From Actinomadura sp. GC306 (lineage in GTDB: Bacteria; Actinomycetota; Actinomycetes; Streptosporangiales; Streptosporangiaceae), in contig NZ_SMKM01000031.1 in the NCBI RefSeq assembly GCF_004348665.1, forward strand, positions 1 to 35,511: a stretch of DNA of 35,511 nt. The letters run 5' to 3'. Positions 7,787 to 15,990 of this stretch are shown in pieces. The notes under the pieces were generated by a model. It saw nothing but the letters and a program-made list of their open reading frames with translations, searched no databases and had not been told where the DNA came from. Position numbers and translations under genes: made by a program. Each line of letters begins with the position of its first letter. The stretch's first letter is position 1.

Positions 7787-8272
7787 ATGAGTCCCCGACA
7801 CCGTCTCGTCCCGAAGAGGCAGGCCCTGCTCTGCGCCACCGCGGCGCTGGCGCTACCGCTGGCGGCCGCCTGCGGCGGCTCCGGCGACCCGAAGGAGCCC
7901 GAGCCGGCCAGCCTGCAGGAGCTCGCCGAGCAGACGAACTGCTCTGTCACCGGCAAGCGCAAGGTGGCCGACATGGAGCAGGGGAACTGCAAGAACGACC
8001 TGGGCCGCTACGTCCTGATGAGCTTCGTCTCCGACAAGAAGATGAACACGTGGCTGGAGGAGGCCAAGCCCTGGGGCGGCGCGTACCTGGTCGGGGCGAG
8101 CTGGATCGTGGTGAGCGAGGAGAAGACGCTGCAGACGATCCGCAAGGACCTCGGCGGGAAGATCGTCCACGGTGACGACCACAGCTGGGGCGACGGGAAG
8201 GGCGGGCACGGCGACGGGCACGGGTCCGGCGGCCAGGGGGACGGTCACGGCTCGGGAGGGCACGGGGGCTGA
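7787..8272 (+). CDS. secreted lipoprotein with His/Gly-rich tail
   Basis: This 161-residue protein starts at ATG 7787, with CCGGAGG 6-8 nt upstream. Residues 1-28 form a lipoprotein signal peptide (Arg/Lys start, Ala/Leu core) ending in the lipobox L-A-A-A-C, with Cys29 as lipid-attachment site. The mature part holds two further cysteines (T-N-C and G-N-C) that could form a disulfide. The last 27 residues are built from H-G-D-G-H-G-S-G-G-like units, rich in His, Asp and Gly. Such tails often bind Zn, Ni or Cu, but that is inference. No known domain is recognised. The 3' end overlaps the convergent phosphorylase-like gene by 28 bp. Confidence 0.8.
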   Translation: MSPRHRLVPKRQALLCATAALALPLAAACGGSGDPKEPEPASLQELAEQTNCSVTGKRKVADMEQGNCKNDLGRYVLMSFVSDKKMNTWLEEAKPWGGAYLVGASWIVVSEEKTLQTIRKDLGGKIVHGDDHSWGDGKGGHGDGHGSGGQGDGHGSGGHGG

Positions 8273-8877
8273 GCCCCGCTGACGAGCAGGACCCCCCAGC
8301 GCTCCAGGGCGGGGCCGGTGCGCGACAGCACGCGCCGCGCGGCCAGGCCACGGCCGATCGTGCCCGGGTGCAGCAGCGGATGCCCGGGGCCGTCGACGAC
8401 GACCCGGACCGCGGCGACCGGCCGGGCGCCGGCCCGCGCGGCGACCGGCGCGGACTCCATGTCCGCGACCCGCGCCCCGCCCGCGGCGAGCGCGGCCCGT
8501 TCCCGGCCGCGGACGATGCGCCCGGTGGTGACCAGCGGCCCCACCTGGACGCTGAGGCCGTCCCTGATCAGCTCCTCGGCGAGCAGCCGCGGGGCGCTGC
8601 ACGGCACCGGCGCGGCCCCCGGTGCGGTGCCGCGGATCTCGTCGGCGACCAGGACGTCGCCCGGGCGCAGCCGCGCGTCGAGCGCGCCGCCGAAGCCGAC
8701 GGTGACCAGGGCGGCGCAGTCGTCCGGGAGCCGGTCGGCGCGGCGGGCGCGGTAGCCGACGACCACGACGGGGGTGCGGGTGAGGCCGCGGCGGACGGCG
8801 CGCGCCTCCAGGCCCAGCGCGGCGCACACCACCGGCCCGACCACCGGCAGCGACTCCACCGCGTCGTCACTGATCAC
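8245..8877 (-). CDS. nucleoside phosphorylase-like protein (PNP/UDP superfamily)
   Basis: The 210-residue protein has the order of motifs of purine nucleoside phosphorylase and MTA/SAH nucleosidase-type proteins: V-T-V-G-F-G-G-A-L near residue 65, R-P-G-D-V-L-V-A-D-E, and the substrate-binding V-A-D-M-E-S-A-P-V-A-A-R. It resembles the short branch that includes the hopanoid-associated phosphorylases (HpnG-like). No hopanoid genes are present here, so the substrate is open. I choose GTG 8877 because CTGGAG lies 2-7 nt before it. The frame extends upstream to 8937, but that extension has no matching site. The gene is convergent with, and overlaps, the lipoprotein gene by 28 bp. Confidence 0.75.
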   Translation of the reverse strand: MISDDAVESLPVVGPVVCAALGLEARAVRRGLTRTPVVVVGYRARRADRLPDDCAALVTVGFGGALDARLRPGDVLVADEIRGTAPGAAPVPCSAPRLLAEELIRDGLSVQVGPLVTTGRIVRGRERAALAAGGARVADMESAPVAARAGARPVAAVRVVVDGPGHPLLHPGTIGRGLAARRVLSRTGPALERWGVLLVSGAQPPCPPEP

Positions 8878-8989
8878 CGCTCCAGCGAAACACGATGTCC
8901 CCCGCGGATCCAGTTGCGTCACCGCCGAGTACCACATCCGTGCCGCGCGAATCCGCCCCGCGGAGGGTCCGCCGGAGGGGGGCTCCCCA

Positions 8990-8995
8990 TAGACT
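8990..8995 (+). promoter_or_regulatory. -10 box of the second lipoprotein gene
   Basis: TAGACT is followed by 7 nt and the ATG at 9003. This fits a leaderless start and argues against the upstream in-frame start at 8895. Confidence 0.5.
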
Positions 8996-9002
8996 CGCCG
9001 TC

Positions 9003-9344
9003 ATGATCTCCACTCCCCTGCGGCGGAAGCTGGCCGTCCTCCCGTTCGTCCTGCTGCCGCTCGGCGCCGCCGCGGCGTGCGGCGGCGAGAACAGCAGCAC
9101 CGAGTGCGGCCTGAACTCCTGCACGGTCACGTTCGACCGCGGCGTCGACGCGAGCGCGTCCATCCTCGGTGTGAAGGCCGAGCTGGTGGAGGTCCGCGGC
9201 CAGATGGTCACGCTGCGGATCGCGGGGCAGACCGTGACGGTGCCGGTGGGCGAGGGCGAGCAGTCCGAGGGCTTCGACGTGTCGGTGCAGTCGGTGACCG
9301 AGGACCAGGTCGTCGTGAAGATCTCCAACAGCGGCGGCGGCTGA
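9003..9344 (+). CDS. small putative lipoprotein
   Basis: The 113-residue protein has a classic signal: M-I-S-T-P-L-R-R-K, a Leu/Val/Ala core and the lipobox G-A-A-A-A-C, giving lipidation at Cys26. The mature part has a Cys pair (T-E-C-G-L-N-S-C). It then runs as short alternating hydrophobic strands (V-T-L-R-I-A-G-Q-T-V-T-V-P-V and D-Q-V-V-V-K-I-S), which suggest a small beta-sandwich. No family is recognised. It lies 19 bp before the AlkZ-like gene, but that gene has its own probable promoter. The protein is probably anchored on the outer face of the cytoplasmic membrane. Confidence 0.75.
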   Translation: MISTPLRRKLAVLPFVLLPLGAAAACGGENSSTECGLNSCTVTFDRGVDASASILGVKAELVEVRGQMVTLRIAGQTVTVPVGEGEQSEGFDVSVQSVTEDQVVVKISNSGGG

Positions 9345-9351
9345 CCCCCGC

Positions 9352-9357
9352 TAGAAT
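9352..9357 (+). promoter_or_regulatory. -10 box of the AlkZ-like gene
   Basis: TAGAAT, one base from TATAAT, lies 6 nt before the ATG at 9364 and predicts a leaderless mRNA. Confidence 0.55.
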
Positions 9358-9363
9358 TCGCTC

Positions 9364-10539
9364 ATGCGTTCGATGAACGTCGCGGAGCGCCGGGCCCGGC
9401 TCGGCGTGCGCCACCGGCTGTCCCTCCCCGCCAGGACGGATGACGTCCCCGGGATCGCGCGGTCGCTGGTGGTGCTGCACGCGACCGACCCGGCCACCGT
9501 GTTCCTGTCGGTCGCGGCCCGCAGCACCGGCATCGGCCCGGCGGCGGTGGAGCGGGCGCTGTACGACGACCGGACGCTGCTGCGGATGCTCGCGATGCGC
9601 CGGACGATGTTCGTCGCGCCCGTCGAGCTGGTCCCGGTGCTGCAGGCGTCCACGGCGGACGCGCTGGCCGTCCGGCAGCGCGCCGCCTACGCGCGGATCA
9701 TCGAGCGGGGCAGCGACATCACCGACGCCGCCTCCTGGTTCGCGGAGGCGGAGGAGGCCGCGCACCGGGCGCTGCTGGCGCGCGGCACGGCGACCGGCGC
9801 GCAGCTCAGCGCGGACGAGCCGCTGCTGCGCACGCAGGTCGACCCCTCCCCGGGCAAGCCGTACTCCAAGCCCGGGAACGTCACCACGTGGATCCTGGTC
9901 ACGCTCGGGTGCGCGGGGCGCATCGTCCGAGGGCGCCCGAACGGGACGTGGATCAGCAGCCAGTACCGGTGGTCGCCCATCGAGACCTGGCTGCCCGGAG
10001 GCATCGCGGAGGTCCCGGCCGGTGCCGCCCGCGCGGAGCTGGTGCGCCGCTGGCTGCGCGCGTTCGGGCCCGCGCCCGTCGCCGACCTGAAATGGTGGAC
10101 CGGCTGGACCGCGGGCGACGTCCGCGAGGCCCTCGCGCTCCTCGACGTGACCGAGGTCGACCTCGGCGGGGCCACCGGCGTGGTCCTGTCGGACGACCTG
10201 GAGCCCGCGCCGGTGCCCGAGCCGTGGGCCGCGCTGCTGCCCGCCCTCGACGCGACGCCGATGGGCTGGCGGGAGCGCGGCTGGTTCCTCGGCGAGCACG
10301 GCCCGCGGCTGTTCGACCGGAACGGCAACATCGGCCCGACGGTCTGGTGGGACGGCCGCGTCGTCGGCGGCTGGGCGCAGCGCAAGGACGGCGAGATCGC
10401 CGTCCGCCTCCTGGAGGACGCCGGCGCCGACGCCGAGGCGGCCATCGGCCGCGAGGCCGAGCGGGTGGCGGGCTGGTACGGCGACATCCGCGCGACGCCC
10501 CGCTTCCGCACACCGCTGGAGCGGGAGCTCACGTCCTGA
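9364..10539 (+). CDS. winged-helix protein of the AlkZ/YcaQ-like HTH_42 family
   Basis: This 391-residue protein matches the winged-helix HTH_42 family (PF06224), which includes DNA glycosylases that unhook crosslinked or bulky adducts. Recognisable parts are the N-terminal R-x-R-L-G-V-R-H-R-L start, the R-R-T-M-F-V block, L-L-R-T-Q-V-D-P-S-P-G-K-P and the C-terminal W-W-D-G-R-V-V-G-G-W motif. Where AlkZ and YcaQ carry Q-x-Q or Q-x-D catalytic motifs, this protein reads L-H-A-T-D-P-A. It therefore belongs to a branch whose activity is uncertain. It may be a repair or self-resistance protein, but no biosynthetic cluster is adjacent. Its 3' end overlaps the convergent membrane-protein gene by 11 bp. 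Confidence 0.85.
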   Translation: MRSMNVAERRARLGVRHRLSLPARTDDVPGIARSLVVLHATDPATVFLSVAARSTGIGPAAVERALYDDRTLLRMLAMRRTMFVAPVELVPVLQASTADALAVRQRAAYARIIERGSDITDAASWFAEAEEAAHRALLARGTATGAQLSADEPLLRTQVDPSPGKPYSKPGNVTTWILVTLGCAGRIVRGRPNGTWISSQYRWSPIETWLPGGIAEVPAGAARAELVRRWLRAFGPAPVADLKWWTGWTAGDVREALALLDVTEVDLGGATGVVLSDDLEPAPVPEPWAALLPALDATPMGWRERGWFLGEHGPRLFDRNGNIGPTVWWDGRVVGGWAQRKDGEIAVRLLEDAGADAEAAIGREAERVAGWYGDIRATPRFRTPLERELTS

Positions 10540-11140
10540 CGCGGGCGGCCGCCCTGCGTCTGGCGCCGCCGCGGCGGACGGCGATGACGGCGAACGCGGC
10601 GGCCGCGGACAGGGCGAGCCCGGCCGCCGCGCGCAGCACGAACCCGAGGTAGTCGTTGACGGTGTCGTCCGGCACGACGAGCAGCGGGCCCTCGGTGCCG
10701 CCGCACCGGAGCACCGCCGCGCCGGTCACCGGCGACACGAACGTGGCGGTGTAGCGGAAGGCGGGGCGTTCCGCGGCGCTCCAGGAGTTCTGCCGGGTCA
10801 GCTGGATGTGCCCCGACCGGCCCTGCAGCTCCACCGAGCACGCGAACGGCGAGGACCGCCCGGCGCGCACGTAGAGGAAGTAGCCGTGGCCGTCGGCGAG
10901 CTGGACGCGCAGGCCGGAGACGGGGTCGCCGGTCACCGCCGGGCCGTGCGCGATGCGTGACTCGTCCCACAGCAGCGCGAACACCGCGGCGCATCCCGCG
11001 GTCGCGACGAGCAGCAGCAGGGCGGGCAGGGCGTACCAGCCGGCGCCGGGCGTGACGGGCCGCTCCCGTGCCCGGGGCGGCCCCTCCTGGCCCCGCCACG
11101 CGGGCCGCGGCCCCGTCGGCGGGCCGGATCCGGGCCACAT
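10529..11140 (-). CDS. membrane protein with two transmembrane helices
   Basis: A Pro/Gly/Arg-rich cytoplasmic start of about 30 residues is followed by a hydrophobic helix (about 34-56). An extracytoplasmic domain of roughly 100 residues then carries two cysteines (F-A-C and L-R-C), and a second helix (about 166-188) precedes a very Arg-rich tail. I do not recognise the family; DUF3592-like proteins have this topology. ATG 11140 is chosen because an AGGGGGGA ribosome-binding site lies 5 nt upstream. An in-frame GTG at 11164 lacks one. The function is unknown. Confidence 0.7.
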   Translation of the reverse strand: MWPGSGPPTGPRPAWRGQEGPPRARERPVTPGAGWYALPALLLLVATAGCAAVFALLWDESRIAHGPAVTGDPVSGLRVQLADGHGYFLYVRAGRSSPFACSVELQGRSGHIQLTRQNSWSAAERPAFRYTATFVSPVTGAAVLRCGGTEGPLLVVPDDTVNDYLGFVLRAAAGLALSAAAAFAVIAVRRGGARRRAAARVRT

Positions 11141-11303
11141 CGGCTTCCCCCCTGCCGGTTGCACGAAAACGCAACGATCTCAGACAAGTTCGCACCACCG
11201 CCAGGGATGGCGTTTGCAAAGGGCTGCTGATCGCCGCGTTCGGGCGCGTCTCGAATGGGGGCCCGGCAGGTCCGGCCGGCGGCGTTCGCAGTCGCCCGGA
11301 CCG

Positions 11304-11324
11304 GCTACCTTACTAACTAGTAGC
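11304..11324 (+). promoter_or_regulatory. palindromic operator candidate upstream of the hydrolase
   Basis: TACTA-AC-TAGTA (11311-11322) is a 5-bp inverted repeat inside a wider GCTAC...GTAGC pair (11304-11308 and 11320-11324). Sites of this AT-rich form are often bound by TetR-type repressors. No such regulator gene is adjacent, so the binder is unknown. Confidence 0.4.
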
Positions 11325-11365
11325 AAAGAGTCGGCATACCCGGCGACAGCCGTTCAGGAGGCAGC

Positions 11366-13003
11366 ATGGCCCCGTGGGACCGCCTGCCCGCGCCACCGGC
11401 CCGGCTCCGCCGCGGACTCGCCCCCTACACCGTCGAGCGGGACATCCCCGTCCCGATGCCGGACGGCGTGACGCTGCTCGCCGACCGGTACGTCCCGGCC
11501 GGCGCCGTGCGCCCGCCGACGATCCTGGTGCGCACCCCGTACGGGCGCCGCGGCCCGGCCGCGCTCGCCAACGGCCTGCTGCTCGTCCCGTTCGGCTTCC
11601 AGCTGGTGGTGCAGAGCGCCCGCGGGACCTCCGGGTCCGGCGGGGAGTTCGACCCGCTCGGCAGCGAGCACGCCGACGGGCTCGCCACCGTGCGGTGGCT
11701 GAAGAGCCGGCCGTGGTTCCACGGCGCGTTCGCGACCTACGGCGCCAGCTACCTCGGCTACTCCGCCTGGGCGCTCGCCGCCGAGGCGGGGCCGGAGCTG
11801 AAGGCGATGTCCCTGCAGATCACCGCGTCCTCGTTCCGGGACGCCGCCTACGTCGGCGGGTCGTTCGCGCTGGAGTCCACCCTCACCTGGACCGACCTCA
11901 CGCACCGGCAGACGCAGCGGCTCGGGATGCTGACGGCGCCGCTGCTGTCCCGCCGCCGCGCCGTGCGCGCCGCCCACTCCGGCCGTCCCCTCGCCGAGCT
12001 GGACGTGCTGACCGGCGGCAAGCCGATGCGCTTCTACCAGGACGTCCTCGCCAACCACGCGGCGGCGGACGGCTACTGGGACACCCGCGACTTCAGCGGG
12101 ACGGTCGGCAGCGTCGAGGCGCCCGTGCACCTCCTCGGCGGCTGGTACGACGTGTTCCTGCCCTGGCAGATCAAGGACTACCTGGCGCTGCGCGCCGCCG
12201 GGCACGCCCCGTACCTCACGATCGGCCCCTGGTGGCACACCGACGCCAGGCACGGCCTCCCGGCGCTGCGCGAGTCGCTCGCCTGGTTCCGCGCCCACCT
12301 GCTCGGCGACCCCTCGGGGCTGCGCGCCGACCCCGTCCGCGTCTACGTGACGGGCGCGCGGGAGTGGCGCGACTTCCGCGACTGGCCGCCGCCCGGCGCG
12401 CGCCAGATCCGCTGGCACCTGCACGCCGGCCGGGGCCTCGGCGAGGACGGCCCCGCGCCCGCCCCCGCGAGCACGTACCGGTTCGACCCGGCGCGCCCGA
12501 CGCCCGCGCTGGGCGGCCCCACCCTGCTCGGCAGCTCCCGCCCGGTCGACAACCGGCCCCTGGAGCGGCGCCCGGACGTCCTGGTGTTCAGCTCGCCGCC
12601 CCTCGCGGACGACCTCGACGTGATCGGCCCGGTCGGCGCCGACCTGTTCGTCCGCTCCGACCGCGCGCACACCGACTTCATCGTCCGGCTCTGCGACGTC
12701 GCCCCGGACGGGACGTCCCGCAACGTCTGCGAGGGCGGCCTGCGGCTCCCCGCCGCCGCCGAGAAGCCGGTCGGGACGGGCGGCGTCCGCCGCATCGCCG
12801 TCGACCTGTGGCCCACCGCGCACCGCTTCGCCCGCGGCCACCGGGTCCGCGTGCACGTCACCAGCGGCGCCCACCCCAAGGTCGCCGCCAACCCCGGCAC
12901 CGGCGACCCGCTGGCCACCGCGACCCGGATGGTCGCGGCCGAGCAGGAGGTCTTCCACGACCCGGACCACCCGTCGGCGATCATCCTGAGCGTGGCCGGC
13001 TGA
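11366..13003 (+). CDS. CocE/NonD (X-Pro dipeptidyl-peptidase S15) family hydrolase
   Basis: The 545-residue alpha/beta hydrolase has the CocE/NonD layout: hydrolase fold with cap domain to about residue 320, then a C-terminal jelly-roll (about 340-545). The nucleophile is Ser128 in Y-G-A-S-Y-L-G, the acid Asp262 in G-W-Y-D-V-F and the base His291 in P-W-W-H-T-D. The oxyanion motif R-T-P-Y-G is at 56-60. Relatives cleave esters or acyl-peptides (cocaine esterase, glutaryl-acylase, X-Pro peptidase), so the substrate cannot be assigned. There is no signal peptide. ATG 11366 follows AGGAGG by 5 nt. The gene is convergent with hisF across a palindromic terminator. Confidence 0.88.
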   Translation: MAPWDRLPAPPARLRRGLAPYTVERDIPVPMPDGVTLLADRYVPAGAVRPPTILVRTPYGRRGPAALANGLLLVPFGFQLVVQSARGTSGSGGEFDPLGSEHADGLATVRWLKSRPWFHGAFATYGASYLGYSAWALAAEAGPELKAMSLQITASSFRDAAYVGGSFALESTLTWTDLTHRQTQRLGMLTAPLLSRRRAVRAAHSGRPLAELDVLTGGKPMRFYQDVLANHAAADGYWDTRDFSGTVGSVEAPVHLLGGWYDVFLPWQIKDYLALRAAGHAPYLTIGPWWHTDARHGLPALRESLAWFRAHLLGDPSGLRADPVRVYVTGAREWRDFRDWPPPGARQIRWHLHAGRGLGEDGPAPAPASTYRFDPARPTPALGGPTLLGSSRPVDNRPLERRPDVLVFSSPPLADDLDVIGPVGADLFVRSDRAHTDFIVRLCDVAPDGTSRNVCEGGLRLPAAAEKPVGTGGVRRIAVDLWPTAHRFARGHRVRVHVTSGAHPKVAANPGTGDPLATATRMVAAEQEVFHDPDHPSAIILSVAG

Positions 13004-13008
13004 CCGCA

Positions 13009-13024
13009 CCGCCGAGCTCGGCGG
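13009..13024. terminator. palindromic terminator between convergent genes
   Basis: CCGCCGAGCTCGGCGG is a perfect 16-bp palindrome, filling the 23-bp gap between the hydrolase and hisF stops. It would fold as a 6-bp stem with an AGCT loop on either strand. No T-tract follows, so it is a GC-hairpin type terminator at best. Confidence 0.55.
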
Positions 13025-13026
13025 GG

Positions 13027-13788
13027 TCAGCGGACGGGATGCCCCGCGCCGCGCAGGGCGGACTTGACCTCGGAGATCTTCAGCTCGCCGAAGTGGAAGA
13101 CGCTGGCGGCGAGGACGGCGTCCGCGCCGGCCGCCACGGCGGGCGCGAAGTGCTCGACGGCCCCGGCGCCGCCGCTGGCGATCACCGGCACGGTCACCGT
13201 CTCGCGGACGCGGCGCAGCATCTCCAGGTCGAACCCCGCCTTGGTGCCGTCGGCGTCCATGGAGTTCAGCAGGATCTCGCCGACCCCGAGCTCCTGGCCG
13301 CGGCGGGCCCACTCGATCGCGTCGATGCCCGTGCCCCGCCGGCCGCCGTGCGTGGTGACCTCGAAGCCGGACGAGGTCCCCTCGGCGCGCCGCGCGTCGA
13401 CCGACAGCACCACGCACTGCGACCCGAACCGGTGCGCGGCCTCGCGGAGGAACTCGGGCCGCGCGATCGCGGCCGTGTTGATCGACACCTTGTCGGCCCC
13501 CGCGCGCAGCAGCCGGTCGACGTCCTCGACGGTGCGGACGCCGCCGCCGACCGTCAGCGGGATGAACACCTGCTCGGCGGTGCGGCTCACGACGTCGTAG
13601 GTCGTGGAGCGGTCGCCGCTGGACGCGGTGATGTCCAGGAACGTCAGCTCGTCGGCGCCCTCCGCGTCGTAGCGGCGGGCGAGCTCGACGGGGTCGCCCG
13701 CGTCCCGCAGGTTCTGGAAGTTGACGCCCTTCACCACCCGCCCGGCGTCGACGTCCAGGCACGGGATCACCCGCACGGCCACGGTCAC
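13027..13788 (-). CDS. hisF: imidazole glycerol phosphate synthase, cyclase subunit
   Basis: HisF uses ammonia from HisH to convert PRFAR to imidazole glycerol phosphate and AICAR. The 253-residue TIM barrel opens with [17 protein letters not shown], holding the first catalytic Asp. The second lies in V-V-L-S-V-D-A. The phosphate-binding loops T-V-G-G-G-V-R and I-A-S-G-G-A-G are present. The GTG start at 13788 overlaps the priA stop by GTGA. This coupling, and the usual M-x-V-A-V-R start of the family, exclude the longer upstream frame. hisF is the last gene of the cluster. Confidence 0.96.
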   Translation of the reverse strand: MTVAVRVIPCLDVDAGRVVKGVNFQNLRDAGDPVELARRYDAEGADELTFLDITASSGDRSTTYDVVSRTAEQVFIPLTVGGGVRTVEDVDRLLRAGADKVSINTAAIARPEFLREAAHRFGSQCVVLSVDARRAEGTSSGFEVTTHGGRRGTGIDAIEWARRGQELGVGEILLNSMDADGTKAGFDLEMLRRVRETVTVPVIASGGAGAVEHFAPAVAAGADAVLAASVFHFGELKISEVKSALRGAGHPVR

Positions 13789-14504
13789 TTGACGGCCTCC
13801 AGGGCCTCTTCGAGCGTGAACGCCCCCGCGTAGAGCGCCTTCCCGACGATCGCGCCCTCGACGCCGTCCGGGACGAGGCCCGCCAGCGCGCGCAGGTCGT
13901 CCAGGGACGAGACGCCGCCGGACGCGATGACGGGCTTGTCGGTCCGCGAGCAGACCTCGCGCAGCAGCTCGGTGTTGGGGCCGCGGAGCGTGCCGTCCTT
14001 GGTGACGTCGGTGACGACGTACCGGGGGCAGCCGTCCTCCTCCAGGCGGGCGAGGACCTCCCACAGGTCGCCGCCCTCGCGCGTCCAGCCGCGGGCGGCG
14101 AGCGTCGTGCCCCGCACGTCCAGCCCCACCGCGATCTTCTCCCCGTGCGAGGCGATGATCTTGCGGCACCACGCCGGGTCCTCCAGCGCGGCGGTGCCGA
14201 TGTTGACGCGGGCGCAGCCGGTGGCGAGCGCCGCCTCCAGCGACGCGTCGTCGCGGATGCCGCCGGAAAGCTCCACCTTCACGTCCAGCTTCCCGGTGAC
14301 CTCGGCGAGCAGCTCCCGGTTGGACCCGCGCCCGAACGCGGCGTCCAGGTCGACGAGGTGGATCCACTCCGCCCCGGCGCGCTGCCAGGCGAGCGCCGCC
14401 TCCAGCGGGGCGCCGTAGGAGGTCTCGGTGCCCGCCTCGCCCTGCACCAGGCGCACGGCCTGGCCGTCGGCGACGTCAACGGCGGGAAGGAGCGTCAAAG
14501 TCAT
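13785..14504 (-). CDS. priA: bifunctional HisA/TrpF isomerase PriA
   Basis: PriA isomerises both ProFAR (histidine pathway) and phosphoribosyl anthranilate (tryptophan pathway) in actinobacteria. The 239-residue barrel has the catalytic Asp in L-P-A-V-D-V (residue 10) and a second in A-V-G-L-D-V-R-G. Arg18 (V-R-L-V-Q-G) and the Trp of A-A-R-G-W-T are the residues that serve substrate switching in characterised PriA. No separate trpF is seen in the window. The gene is separated from hisH by 86 bp holding a hairpin and a -10-like box exactly 6 nt before the ATG. It may therefore be expressed independently of the upstream his genes. Confidence 0.93.
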   Translation of the reverse strand: MTLTLLPAVDVADGQAVRLVQGEAGTETSYGAPLEAALAWQRAGAEWIHLVDLDAAFGRGSNRELLAEVTGKLDVKVELSGGIRDDASLEAALATGCARVNIGTAALEDPAWCRKIIASHGEKIAVGLDVRGTTLAARGWTREGGDLWEVLARLEEDGCPRYVVTDVTKDGTLRGPNTELLREVCSRTDKPVIASGGVSSLDDLRALAGLVPDGVEGAIVGKALYAGAFTLEEALEAVK

Positions 14505-14510
14505 GCGGAA

Positions 14511-14516
14511 ACCTTA
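14511..14516 (-). promoter_or_regulatory. possible internal leaderless promoter of priA-hisF
   Basis: TAAGGT on the minus strand ends 6 nt before the priA ATG, the spacing of leaderless promoters. TTCGGG lies 18 bp further upstream as a weak -35. The same bases (AAGG) could alternatively act as a Shine-Dalgarno, so the call is ambiguous. Confidence 0.4.
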
Positions 14517-14531
14517 TCCATGCTGCCGAAA

Positions 14532-14558
14532 GGACCCGAACGCACACCGCGCGGGTCC
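14532..14558 (-). terminator. terminator-like hairpin between hisH and priA
   Basis: GGACCCG (14532-14538) and CGGGTCC (14552-14558) form a perfect 7-bp stem with a 13-nt loop. On the minus strand it is followed by TTTCGG. It starts 32 nt after the hisH stop. The short T-tract makes partial rather than complete termination likely. Confidence 0.45.
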
Positions 14559-14590
14559 GGGGGTCGTTCACCGTTCGCGAGAGGTACGGC

Positions 14591-15226
14591 TCAGCCGAGG
14601 GTTCTGAGCCAGTTCTGGAGGAGTTCGGCGCCTGCGTCGCCGGACTTCTCCGGGTGGAACTGGGTGGCGCAGAGGGGGCCGTTCTCGACGGCGGCGACGA
14701 AGCGGCCGCCGTGTTCGGCCCAGGTCACCAAGGGGGGCGCGATGAGGCCGGTCGGGTCGGGCTCCAGGTCCCAGCGGCGGGCGGCGTAGGAGTGCACGAA
14801 GTAGAACCGGGCGTCCGCCAGGCCGCGGAACAGGGTGGTGCCCTCGGGGGCGTCCACCGTGTTCCAGCCCATGTGCGGGACGACCGGCGCGTCGAGGCGG
14901 TCGACCGTGCCGGGCCACTCGTCGCAGCCCTCGGTGGTGACGCCGTGCTCGATGCCCTTGGTGAACAGGATCTGCATGCCGACGCAGATGCCGAGGACGG
15001 GCCGGCCCCCGGCCAGGCGGCGGCCGATGAGCTGGTCGCCGCGCACCGAGCGCAGGCCCGCCATGCACGCGGCGAACGCGCCGACACCGGGGACGACCAG
15101 GCCGTCCGCGGCGAGCGCGGCGTCCCAGTCGGCGGTGACCGTCACGTCGGCGCCCGCGCGGGCGACGGCGCGCTCGGCCGAGCGCAGGTTCCCCGAGCCG
15201 TAGTCGAGGATGACGATGTCCTTCAC
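14591..15226 (-). CDS. hisH: imidazole glycerol phosphate synthase, glutaminase subunit
   Basis: HisH releases ammonia from glutamine and channels it to HisF. The 211-residue class-I amidotransferase has the nucleophile Cys81 in L-G-I-C-V-G-M-Q and the His191/Glu193 pair in F-H-P-E-K. The N-terminal D-Y-G-S-G-N-L-R-S is typical. An in-frame GTG also exists at 15232. I choose GTG 15226 because it overlaps the stop of the small upstream gene by GTGA, the junction style used throughout this cluster. Confidence 0.95.
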   Translation of the reverse strand: MKDIVILDYGSGNLRSAERAVARAGADVTVTADWDAALAADGLVVPGVGAFAACMAGLRSVRGDQLIGRRLAGGRPVLGICVGMQILFTKGIEHGVTTEGCDEWPGTVDRLDAPVVPHMGWNTVDAPEGTTLFRGLADARFYFVHSYAARRWDLEPDPTGLIAPPLVTWAEHGGRFVAAVENGPLCATQFHPEKSGDAGAELLQNWLRTLG

Positions 15227-15393
15227 GCCCACAGGAACCCCCCGGTGGCCGCCAGCGCCGCGAGGACGAGCACGATCAGCGCGGCGATCTTGAGGCCCTG
15301 CTTGACGAAGCTGTACACGCCCGCCAGCAGGAACACCGCGAGCGCGAGCAGCGCGATGTTGCCGTAGGAGAAGTTCAGGTCGCCGATCTCCAC
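15223..15393 (-). CDS. small two-helix membrane protein inside the his operon
   Basis: This 56-codon gene fits exactly between hisB and hisH. Its GTG start at 15393 lies 3 nt after the hisB stop, and its TGA overlaps the hisH GTG by four bases. The product starts [13 protein letters not shown]. It has two hydrophobic helices (about 13-30 and 37-54) joined by a short basic turn (F-V-K-Q-G-L-K). I recognise no family. Perfect insertion with coupled start and stop argues for a real translated gene rather than spacer. A membrane anchor or regulator for histidine enzymes is only speculation. Confidence 0.75.
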   Translation of the reverse strand: MEIGDLNFSYGNIALLALAVFLLAGVYSFVKQGLKIAALIVLVLAALAATGGFLWA

Positions 15394-15396
15394 GGG

Positions 15397-15990
15397 CTAC
15401 AGGGCTCCCTTGGTGGACGGGATGCCGTGCACCTTCGCGTCGAACGCGACGGCGTCGCGCAGCGCGCGGGCGAGGGCCTTGAACTGCGCCTCGACGATGT
15501 GGTGGGCGTTGCGCCCGTACGGGACGTGGATGTGCAGCGCCACCCGCGCGTTCGACACGAACGACTCGAAGATGTGCCGGGTCATCGTGGTGTCGTAGTC
15601 GGGGCCGATCATCGGGGCCATGCCCTCGGGCTCGACGTGCACGAGGTAGGGGCGGCCCGACACGTCCACGGTGACCTGCGCGAGCGCCTCGTCCAGCGGG
15701 ATCGACGCGTCGGCGAAGCGGCGGATGCCGGCCTTGTCGCCGAGCGCCTCCCGGAACGCCTGGCCGAGCGCGATGGAGGTGTCCTCGATCGTGTGGTGGC
15801 TGTCGATGTGCAGGTCGCCGGTGGTCTTGACGGTGAGGTCGAACGACCCGTGCTTGCCGATCTGGGCCAGCATGTGGTCGAAGAACCCCACGCCGGTCGC
15901 GACGTCGACCTGCCCGGTCCCGTCGAGGTCGATCTCCACGAGGACCTGGGTCTCCTTGGTCCCGCGCTCGATCCTTCCCTTGCGACTCAC
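15397..15990 (-). CDS. hisB: imidazoleglycerol-phosphate dehydratase
   Basis: HisB dehydrates imidazole glycerol phosphate to imidazole acetol phosphate. The 197-residue protein is the monofunctional form, without the HisN-type phosphatase domain of enterobacteria. Its metal-binding motifs are [14 protein letters not shown], the S-G-R-P-Y-L segment, and [12 protein letters not shown]. All expected His and Glu ligands are present. The GTG at 15990 overlaps the hisC stop by GTGA, so it is translationally coupled. Confidence 0.96.
   Translation of the reverse strand: MSRKGRIERGTKETQVLVEIDLDGTGQVDVATGVGFFDHMLAQIGKHGSFDLTVKTTGDLHIDSHHTIEDTSIALGQAFREALGDKAGIRRFADASIPLDEALAQVTVDVSGRPYLVHVEPEGMAPMIGPDYDTTMTRHIFESFVSNARVALHIHVPYGRNAHHIVEAQFKALARALRDAVAFDAKVHGIPSTKGAL

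Noticed and set aside
8200..8270. Short repeats that might suggest a CRISPR-like array
   Set aside because: They are in-frame codon repeats of the His/Gly tail of the lipoprotein. No true spacers or cas genes occur.
11354..13762. Long minus-strand frame opposite the CocE-type hydrolase and running into hisF
   Set aside because: Low-complexity product, and it would read through the convergent terminator. Both real genes are explained in other frames.
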